A stretch of 64,000 nt of DNA, from positions 372,001 to 436,000 of the forward strand of contig BRON01000020.1 of the NCBI GenBank assembly GCA_024345305.1, given 5' to 3'. Made by a program: the position numbers and the translations under genes. This document shows, piece by piece, positions 56,252 to 64,000 of this stretch (position 1 is its first letter; each line of letters opens with the position of its first letter). A model generated the notes under the pieces. That model had not been told where the DNA came from. It did not search any database and worked only from the letters and a program-made list of their open reading frames with translations. This stretch comes from Mrakia gelida. Taxonomy: Eukaryota > Basidiomycota > Tremellomycetes > Cystofilobasidiales > Mrakiaceae.

Positions 56252-57489
56252 TTGCTTCGAATCGTTGAAGTTGGAGCCCTTCCCTCAGTGTTGACGCGAT
56301 GCGGACGCGGTGATTGACGAGTTCATCTTCACCGTCTCGTTGTTATTGTTTTCTTCCTCTTTCTCTTCTCAATCCCGCAACGGCCTCGTCGTACTACTCG
56401 TCGTCCTCAAGTGAGGTATCGGTGTGTACGACGAGACGGGCGAGGAGGACAAGAGTCGAGGAAGTGGGCGAAACGAGACGCGAGGAGACGCGACGTTCCT
56501 CGACTCTCTCTTTCTGTGTCTCACCTCCGAAGTGATCTGCGACCATTCAGCTTTGTTCTATTATTCCTTCCACACCCATTATTCTGTAAAGTTCTTGTTT
56601 CATCTCCCTCCTTCTCTCGAGAGATGGACGCGTCGTTTCAAACCAACTCCGTTCATTTCTTTCCTTCGTTTCCATACTATATCGCTTTCAGCTTCCGCTC
56701 TGAAGATCGCTTCTTGGAGACTATGTATCAACCCCAGCATCGCTAACTAGAGCTTTACTGGGATCGTCTTCAAACGTCTCAAGATTCGAACCTCAACGTG
56801 TCGAGGACGAGCCTGTTCCTGTTCCGTCTCCTTTCATGTTTTCTTTGCCTCTCACCGTTCTCTAAAGCTGTCCGGTGGTTAATGAGTCTGGGATGCCGAT
56901 GACATTCCGCCACCTCCAGCCCAGAACAACGAAAGACCGACGACGAAAAGGAGAACGACGCGTCGGTTTCGTCTCCTCGATCGGCGTTTGCTCCTTCGTC
57001 TCGATTCTTCTTCGGATGGCTCTTTCCCTCCACTCGAGAGGCTTACTCTAGGCAGTTCAAGACCCTCGAGGCACAGGGAGGACCGATCCATCGAGGACGT
57101 CGCGACTTTCTGTCGCGTCACAAGTCACCGTCGTGCTCCTCCAATTTTCCTCGCGTTCATAGTCCTCGCTGGTCTTGGCTCGTCTCTCTGGAGCTCTTCG
57201 ACCATTCCGGTAGATGTTGAGCTCCGCAGGTCGAGCCGGTTCCCGCAATCGTCAGGACGCCGGACAATTCGATTTCGTCTTTTGTTCTCCCCTTGTGCTC
57301 GAGTCTTGTCTACATCAATCTATCAGAACTGAGTGCCAGCTGAGAGACGGGCATGATGATTCCACGCAGTAAGTCTTCGTAGCGTTCAATTCTGCGCGGG
57401 TTCAGTCCAATCCCCAGCTGGAGGGAGACGCGACGCGATCGTTTATCTCTCTTCCCAATCAGCTCCATCCTTCTCTTTCTTTCACTCCT

Positions 57490-57938
57490 CGACTTGGGTT
57501 GGTTGTTCTTATAAGGTCCGTCATCGCTCCAGGTAAGCTAACCCTTCCTGTTTCGCCCTTGAGCGCTCGCTTTTCTGACTCGACTCGCGTCGTCTCCGCT
57601 TTTCTTTGTCCAAGTCCACCAAACATCTTCTCCTGAACGACCGCCGGAGTCGACCCTTCTCTCAAGTCTTCTTTAGTCGGAGTACTTATCGGTAAGCCTT
57701 CTTTCCTCTCAAAATCGTCGGCTTCTACTAGATCTCCAGCTCACCTTCGCCTTCGCCCTCGCTCTCCCTGACGCGTCGCCTTCCAGCCGTCGGCCTCCTC
57801 GGAACCGCCATCTCGCCTCTCATCGTCGGGTCGATCGCTCAGAAGACAAGTATCATTTGCCTACCGATAGTCTTAATGGTTCTCTGCGTTCTTACGGCGT
57901 CAGGGCTGGTTTTCGTACGAGTGAAGAAGGTCGATTGA
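57490..57938 (+). pseudogene. Relic of an MFS transporter related to the gene at 22389-25135
   Basis: Three pieces match the last exons of the MFS gene in the same order and with introns at the same codons. The first ends LVVLIRSVIAPG at a GTAAGC donor (57531), where the intact gene has VVLTGICLGP. The second is PPNIFS, a TGA stop, then TTAGVDPSLKSSLVGVLIG; the intact gene has PNIISLTTARVPPSLKSSVV. The last exon (about 57787-57938) is still open: AVGLLGTAISPLIVGSIAQK, then a hydrophobic helix and KKVD plus TGA. No convincing upstream exons (TM1 to TM9) were found in the preceding 3 kb. The in-frame stop and missing 5' part indicate a dead copy. Confidence 0.75.
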
Positions 57939-58012
57939 TCATGAATCTCCTCCAAATCTCCTCGTCCGTTTCGCCATTGATCACCTGCGCCCGTTCATCC
58001 TCTCCAGCCTCC

Positions 58013-59301
58013 TCAGGACGACCTTTCAACTTCCCAAGTGGGCGCGAAGCACGTCGGCTTGTGCCTTTTCCAATCGGCTCGTTGATGTTCTGAGAAGAGA
58101 GGGTAAAGAGAGAGAGGTGAAGACGCGGCGCGTCGAAGGTCAGCTTCATTTCGCGTGGACGGGCTGCGAACGAACGAGAAGCGAGACGAACCGGGGGAGC
58201 AGTAGCGAACCATCTTGCACTAGAGGAGATGCAAGGAAGCATGAAGTCAGCGATTCGGAAAGAGAGAAGAGGCGAGAGAGAAGGAGAAATGAAAGACGAC
58301 GAACGAACCCTTCCACAAGCCATCATCTCCTCGCCGTCTCCCTTCGCGACGCACTGAACGTGGGAGTCGACGCTCCAAAGCTCACACGAGCTCCAGATCC
58401 CCTGACGAGTCATATCATCTAGGAAATTGGCGTGGTGTGGCTCGTTCCGACCGGCGGCAAGATGTCCGAGAAAGGGAAGAGCTGCTCGGTCCATGTCGTT
58501 CAGCCAAGTGCAGTTCCTGAATCGAACGGACTCACGGACCCCAGTGAAGAGGACCATATCTAGCTTGGACTGGAGCGCGGGATGTTTCAAGGAGGGGAGG
58601 AGGGCGGTCGTCGATGCGAGACCAGCGGCACGAGGCGTGTGTTGAAGGATGGTGAAGACGATGGTCGAGAGTCGTCCAAGACCGACAAAGAAGTTGAGAG
58701 CTTCGTCCGAGAGGGGCAGCGTCTGAAGGAAAAGTCGGTACATACTGATGGTTAGAAAGAGCTCCATGAAGCGAGGAGAGCTGATAGAAGGAGAAGAACG
58801 AACGATATCCTTCGCCTCGATGTCCTCCCACCTGTGCTCGATCCAATCCATCACCTCCCTCGCGAACTGGACGGCAACTTCGTATCCAGAGTCCCTGACC
58901 CACTTGGCGAAGGCGGGGGATCCCTTGAAGAACTGAAAGAAGATGGACGTCCTCGACCCCAGATCGAGCTCTGACCAGGAGGAACGAACGAGGCGGATGA
59001 GGGAAGGAAGATGAAGGCTCGCGAACTCGGCCTGACGGAGAGTAAGAACAGAAGCAAAAGATCAGCGGCCAGAATATCGGGGGAACGAATCGTGCTCACG
59101 AGGAAGGGCTCGATCAGGTTGTTTGGGAGGGTGATGGCTTCCTCGAGCTGTCAGAAAGGAGAGCGAGCGTCTGGGTACGGCCTACGGGCAGAAAACGACA
59201 AAATCGGTACACACCAGAGTTTCCAGATGGTAGACACTCTCCTTCGTGGTCAGCTTGGACGAGAAGAGAGCCTCGGCGAGGGTCTGGACGGTGACGGGCA
59301 T
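58013..59301 (-). CDS. MYND zinc-finger protein, copy 2
   Basis: Paralogue of the gene at 14546-15933. The N-terminus reads MPVTVQTLAEALFSSKLTTK from the ATG 59299-59301, then LHLPSLIRLVRSSWSELDLG, FARKVMDWIEHRWED-like sequence (read FAREVMDWIEHRWED) and a helical region with MYRLFLQTLPLSDEALNFFV. The section before the finger is CELWSVDSHVQCVAKGDGEE, then MMACGR. The MYND finger is split over three exons, CKMVRYCSP then EHQRADWKRHKPTC, and the protein ends TWEVERSS at TGA 58013-58015. Both introns inside the finger fall at the same codons and phases as in copy 1, but here both donors are GTTCGT, whereas copy 1 has GTGAGT and GTCAGC. It is tail-to-tail with the MFS relic, 74 bp away. Confidence 0.8.
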
Positions 59302-59638
59302 GGGAAGCTGGAAGGGGACGCAGCGAGGGTGGAGGAAGGAGGAGTGCTCTGTTGTGCGCGTTCGACTTGGGTTGGAGGTTTGAGGGACGAGTGACAAGAA
59401 AGTACGGCCTTGATCTATACCTCGAGATGCTTTTCGCGAGAAAAAGAGGTCGTTGAGATGCTGGAAGTCGGGAGGACTAAGACGAGCTCCCCTCACGAAA
59501 TGAGCTCGACGTTTCTCTCCTTCCCTTCCTCCCTCCCTCGTGCCGTCCATCCACGACAGCCGAACCCAGCACTTCCTCACTCTCTTCTCCCTTCTCTCTC
59601 TCTTCTTCTTCTTCGTTCTCTTCTTGTCTCTTTGCATC
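59302..59638. promoter_or_regulatory. Divergent promoter between MYND copy 2 and the cyclophilin
   Basis: About 340 bp between two outward starts. The half next to the cyclophilin is strongly CT-rich, typical of fungal leaders. No TATA box is evident. Confidence 0.4.
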
Positions 59639-60998
59639 ATGGCTCCTCCTCAACACGTCACCATCCAGTCAGTCCCTTCTCCTTCTCCTTCCGTTGAGCT
59701 TCGTTCTCGAGATCCAACGAGCTCACCTCTCTTCCCTTCTTGCTCTTCCTACCAGAACTTCTATGGGAGATATCACCTTCGAGCTCTACGTAGACCACGC
59801 CCCTAAAGTGAGTCACACGAACCAGAGAAGGGACGGATGCAAGAGTCGCATCCAAACGAGTCGAGCTCATGAGCTGAACCCTCCTTCGTCCCTCCCCTTC
59901 TCTTCGCTCGCTCTCTGCCCTCAGACTTGCAAGAACTTTGCCGAGCTCTCCAAGCGTGGATACTACAACGGAACCGTCATACATCGAATCATCGCCGTGA
60001 GCTCTTCCTGCCCGCCCTCCTTCTCCTTCTCATCGAGCTCAGCTCGTCAAAGATCGAAGCTGACCTTTCCCTCCCTCCCTTCGCCAGGACTTCATGATCC
60101 AGGCTGGAGATCCAACAGGAACTGGTCGAGGTGGAACTTCCATCTACGGTGACAAGTTCGCTGATGAGATTCACCCTCATCTGCGGTTTACGGGAGCTGG
60201 GATCGTGAGTGATCTTCGTCTCGCCTCGCCTCGACTCGACTCGACCCGTCTCGTCGTCCATCCTCTCTCTGCACACTCACTCACGCTCTCTTCCCTCCGA
60301 TCTCAACCTCGTGCAGCTCGCTATGGCCAACTCAGGACCTAATACCAACGGATCGCAGTTCTTTGTGAGCTCAAATCATCTACTTCTTCCCTCGTTCTCC
60401 TCCCTTCGCCTCTCCGAGACTGACGCTTCGTTCCGTCGTGGTTCGACTTGCTGCTGTACAGATCTCATTAGCACCTACTCCCTTCCTGGACGGGAAGCAC
60501 ACCATCTTTGGTCGAGTGTCGAGTGGGATGAAGATTGTTCAGAGGGTGAGTCGAGTCTTCCTTCTTTCCCCGCGACTCGTTTCGTCGCACTCGTCTCGCC
60601 TCGTACCCAACCTCCTCCCCTATCTCCCTTCGGTCTCGAGCCGAGAACTGAATCTGACCTGTTCTCTTCCCTTAATTTTCCCACCCAGCTCGGAGCCGTC
60701 AACACGGATGGAAACGATCGGTTCGTCGCGCTTTCCTTTCTCTCCCTTCCCTCCCGCTTCCCTCTCCTCTTTCCACTCCCTTTCTCCTCATCATTCCACC
60801 CATCAAACCGACCCCCTCCCTCTCGTACCTCCCCAAACTCTCCCCGTATCTGCTTTGCTGACCTTCGTCCTCCTCCTCTCCAATCCCCTGGCGCTCGTCT
60901 CCCTCCCTCCCTTCCCATCCCTACGCCTCTACTCCCTCAGGCCCAAATCAGACGTCAAGATCCACAAAGCTTTCGTTGTCGGCGAGAACGCCGAGTAA
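59639..60998 (+). CDS. PPIL1-type cyclophilin (peptidyl-prolyl isomerase)
   Basis: Cyclophilins of the PPIL1 group catalyse cis-trans isomerisation of Xaa-Pro bonds and in animals sit in the activated spliceosome. At least seven exons give [10 protein letters not shown], then [57 protein letters not shown] and [20 protein letters not shown]. Then come [31 protein letters not shown] and a last exon [18 protein letters not shown] to TAA 60996-60998. The catalytic Arg, FMIQ-GDPTGTG, MAN-GP-TNGSQFF and WLDGKHT-like motifs are intact, although Trp is replaced by Phe in FLDGKHT, as in many PPIL1 relatives with lower cyclosporin binding. The compact single domain without targeting signals fits PPIL1. 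The last donor is GTTCGT. Confidence 0.93.
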
Positions 60999-61598
60999 AT
61001 CTCCTCATCGACCTGCCCTTCTCGCTTCGGTGGCTCGTTCGTTGGACGATGAATAACGGATCGACGCGTTCGAGGAGCGAGGGAAGAAGGGGTCTCGGGT
61101 TGGAGAGGTTAGGATCTGGGTTGGGTTGGATTGTTATGTGCTTGTACCTTTCACGCTGGAGGTGGGTCGGTTGAGAAGAGAGAGGGAGAGAGTGAGAGGG
61201 AGAGAGCGAGACGAAAGCGGACGTGGACGTCGAGGAGATCGCAGAGACGGATCATACTTGCTGTACACCCCAGAAGCGCAACGCGAAAGGGCTGGTCAGC
61301 GCGTGAGCAAAGAGGACATACCAGCGAACAGGGCTCGAGCTGGCTCGAAAGACAACTCGAGGGCCGATAATCGCCGCGTCTCGCCTTCAGCTCTGCTCTT
61401 CTCTTTCGTCTCGCTCGGATCCCAATGCAACCTCCCTCGTACCCTCGTTCTCGAAATGGTCGAAAGAGCTCTATAACATATCTTCCTTCCCCTCCTCGCC
61501 CTTCCGATCCTCTGCCAAAATCCTAAAACCCAAAACAACGAGAAACTCGAGCCCAGCCCAACCCCTCCCTCATCGCTCTCTCACCCACCCTTCCCAAC
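60999..61598. other. Convergent 3' intergenic region
   Basis: About 600 bp between the cyclophilin stop and the M20 peptidase stop. I see only simple GA-rich sequence and the likely 3' UTRs. Confidence 0.45.
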
Positions 61599-63912
61599 CT
61601 ACGCCAGCGCCAGCACCTCCTTCTCAAAACTCTCCCTCACCTCCCTCCTAAACCCACTCTCCATCAGCACCCTCGCTCCCAGCACAGCAAGTCCAACACT
61701 CGCCTTCTGCGTCGCTCGATGAGCCGCTTCGGAACGAGCAGCGAGTGTGAAAGGAGCGGTGTGGTTCCCTCCTCGAGCGATGGTGGGGATGGCGTAGTTT
61801 GAGCCCATGGAGGGGACGGCGTAGGTTACTGTGAGGAGGGAAATAGGGGGGAGGAGCAAAAGGATGGGTTAGTTGGAGGACGAGCGGACGAGCGACGAGG
61901 AGGGAAAGAGCAGGGATGAGGACTCACTGTTCCCAAAATCAGTCGAGAAACTACCTCCCCCAGCACCTCCATCACTACTCCCCACGATGACAATGTCCTG
62001 TTCGAAGCAGTCAGACATGATCTGCTTGTACGCGAGAGCCATTGAAGAGTTGTTTCGTTGGTCGAGGTGGGCCGGGGCGGCGTTGAGGTGGAGAGTGGTG
62101 GAGGTTGCGAGGGCCGCTGCTCTACGAGTGGAAGTCAAACAATTAGGAACGGGAGAGGGTGATTGAGTCGGGAGAAGGAGGAAGAGGGGGTGGGAGGGAG
62201 AAGAGAGAGGAGGAGAGACGCGACTTGAACTGACTCGAAGCATCCGTCGATGTGAGATCGAAGAGTCGAGAGCGAGGAGCCTTGAGGGGATCGAATGAAG
62301 AACTTGAGGGAGGCGTGGTCGGGGATGACTACAGCCATCCGAGACGGTTTAGCGAGCGAAAGAGCGACGGAGGGGAAGAGGGAGAGGGAAGGAACGAACC
62401 GTTCGCGGCGAGTCCTCCATCGACGACGATTCCGTGGACTCGATCGCCTGGGACCATCTGCTGACGGAAGGCTGAGATGTTGGAGTAGGCGAGCATAGCG
62501 GCATCGAGAGCGTTGATACCCCTGCGATAGGAAGACGAAGGCGAAGGCGAGTCAGAAGCGAGAAAGGGAAACGAGACGACGCGTCGACTCACTCCCAGGG
62601 AGCCGCAGAAGCGTGAGCCGTCTTGCCTACGTAGTCGGCGTGAATGGTCTGCCATATTCAAGAGAGTGAAATGGAGAAGTAAGCTCAATCTTCGCAACTC
62701 GAACTGATGAAACGTGAACGAACCTGAATCGCCAAACTCGGTCGAATCGATCCCCAGTTCTCCTCGTCGAGCGATGGACCAGGACCAGGATGGCACATCA
62801 GACAGGCGTCGACTCCTTTGTAGGCTCCAGCCGCTAAAAGAGGGATCTTTCCTCCTCCTCCTTCTTCAGCTGGTGTTCCGAGGACGGAGATGGTTCCGGG
62901 GATCTGAATGAGAAGGTGCGAAGGAACGAGCAGAGGAGGTCAGGTCCGCGTTGGTCATGAATTGATGGGATGGGTGATGAGCTGACCTTGTAGAGGATCA
63001 TGAGGTGACGAAGAGCGAGGAGGGCGAAAAGAGCGCTGACGGCGATGAGGTTGTGACTGGAGAGAGGGGAGGGAAGCGAGGGAGGAGGAACGACTCGAAG
63101 AGGTCAGCCTGAGAACTCGAGCAAGCCAGCCGATAGACAGGGATAAGCACTCACCCGCAGGCATGACCGATTCCCTGCAGGAACAGAATGAACAAAGTCT
63201 CAGTATCGACACTAGAAAACGAGAAGACCGTGGGCTGAGGGAAAGTCGTCGAACGCCTGAACTTACCGGTAGAGCGTCGTATTCACACTGGAACATAACG
63301 TTGGGAAGCTTCTCCTTCCCTCCTTTCAGATCAGCGTCGCTTGCCTTTCCTCCCATCTTCCTCCACCAGCTTCCAGCCTTCTTCGTCGGCTCGACGGCGA
63401 TCTCCGCGGGCGAGGTGAACGAAGCTTTGAACGCCGTTTTGAGGATGTAGTGAGGTTGAACGTCGAAGCCTTGCTTGATCAGGAACGTAGTTAGTACCTT
63501 GTGGGCATATCTGAGTGGGAGAGGAGCGAAGAGAGGTCGAGGGGTGAGCATGGGCGAATGGGGGAAAGCAGGAGGAGAAGCGAGCTCGAGGGAGGAAGGA
63601 GGGTTGCGAGCTCAAAGATGCAAGCTGCAGAACTCACACCTCGTTGTAAGCGAGCTCAGGATGATCTGCAATACAGAGGGTCGAAGTGAGCTTCTCGAAA
63701 CTAGGAGAGATATCATGGGAAGGGCGAGACGGAGGAGGAAAGGAGGACGAACCATGAATCTGAATCGATATCTCTCGAAGCTCTTCACTCCATCGTTCAG
63801 CCTCCTCGGAGATAACGGTTTCGATCTCTTCGAGAGAAGGGAGCTTCTTGTCCGTCGAAGGCTCGTAGGTGTTAGAGGTCGACGATGGAGCGTAAGGAGG
63901 TGGTGGGATCAT
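61599..63912 (-). CDS. M20-family metallopeptidase (PM20D2 / aminoacylase-1-like-2 type)
   Basis: These zinc peptidases hydrolyse dipeptides or N-acyl amino acids; PM20D2 removes basic-residue dipeptides. The protein begins MIPPPPYAPSSTSNTYEPST and contains [70 protein letters not shown] and YVGKTAHASAAPWEGINALD. Then come FIRSPQGSSLSTLRSHIDGC and GNHTAPFTLAARSEAA, ending at TAG 61599-61601. GIGHACGHN, the Glu-Glu pair after TPAE, CHPGP and the final His give the metal and catalytic set. Ten or so introns are ordinary. The frame stays open upstream of the chosen ATG to the right edge of the window, so an earlier start beyond 64000 is possible. Confidence 0.9.
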
Positions 63913-64000
63913 CGTGGCCGTCGGGAGGGAGGGATCGAAGGGCAGTGAATGAGCTTCGCTTTTCGTTCGCGAAGTCGCCGTCGCTCCTTTGGGTTCGCTC

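Larger units (their letters stand above)
54176..57489. other. 3.3-kb region with hairpins but no recognisable gene
   Basis: Frames in this interval translate to Arg- and Ser-rich noise. A 15-base direct repeat CATCCTCCGAGAGTC occurs twice between about 55848 and 55878. Two inverted-repeat structures lie at 55987-56068 and 56161-56251. GACGCGTC occurs at about 56626 and 56957. The rightmost part grades into a decayed MFS gene, so some of this stretch may be its unrecognisable upstream remains. Confidence 0.45.

Noticed and set aside
56765..56800. tRNA B-box-like GGTTCGAATC on the minus strand
   Set aside because: The flanking bases do not form a five-pair T-stem and no A-box, anticodon stem or acceptor stem can be built.

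Overview
The window looks like a compact, intron-rich basidiomycete yeast genome, most plausibly a red-yeast-type Pucciniomycotina (lineage is inference). Almost every gene is cut by many introns of about 70-120 nt with GTGAGY or GTNCGT donors, CTGAC branch sites and short pyrimidine-rich acceptors. Proteins rich in Ser, Pro, Ala and Arg and GC-rich third positions fit this. There are no rRNA genes, recognisable tRNAs, CRISPR arrays, intact transposons or viral genes. No ORF longer than a few exons is continuous, so the gene models were assembled by eye from splice signals and family conservation.

Layout: 1-3134 (-) ILV2 acetolactate synthase, C-terminus outside the window; 3135-7200 no gene; 7201-8752 (-) NECAP-type endocytic adaptor; 9070-10941 (-) TIM54; 11438-11978 (+) small single-pass membrane protein with a PPAY tail; 12610-14265 (+) pirin; 14546-15933 (-) MYND-finger protein 1; 15949 to about 18180 (+) ubiquitin-like-domain protein; 19496-22004 (+) seven-TM GPCR; 22389-25135 (+) MFS transporter; 25293-26347 (-) VanZ-like membrane protein; 26459-28638 (+) indoleamine 2,3-dioxygenase; 29144-32526 (-) ACS-family (Dal5/Tna1-like) MFS transporter; 33487-34431 (-) and 34852-35937 (+) a divergent F-box-like pair, the second with two frameshifts; 36732-37571 (+) PMP3-family protein; 37918-42435 (-) two-PHD protein resembling Rco1; 43532-44132 (-) tiny tail-anchored protein; 44676-49189 (+) ATG4 protease; 49740-49898 (-) uncertain small ORF; 50245-51989 (-) RPN12; 52244-54175 (+) proteasome beta1/PRE3; 57490-57938 (+) relic of an MFS gene; 58013-59301 (-) MYND-finger protein 2; 59639-60998 (+) PPIL1-type cyclophilin; 61599-63912 (-) M20 peptidase.

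Functional links: the two proteasome genes share a 254-bp divergent promoter. The first enzyme of tryptophan-to-NAD catabolism sits tail-to-tail with an organic-anion transporter of the nicotinate-permease family. The MYND and MFS genes of the left half have a second MYND copy and an MFS remnant together at 57.5-59.3 kb, suggesting an old segmental duplication.

Most striking are the splicing features: a run of microexons of 6-18 nt in the ACS transporter, further microexons in PMP3, the GPCR and the VanZ-like gene, many GTNCGT donors, one GC-AG intron, and a strong excess of the palindrome GACGCGTC, mainly in introns and intergenic DNA.
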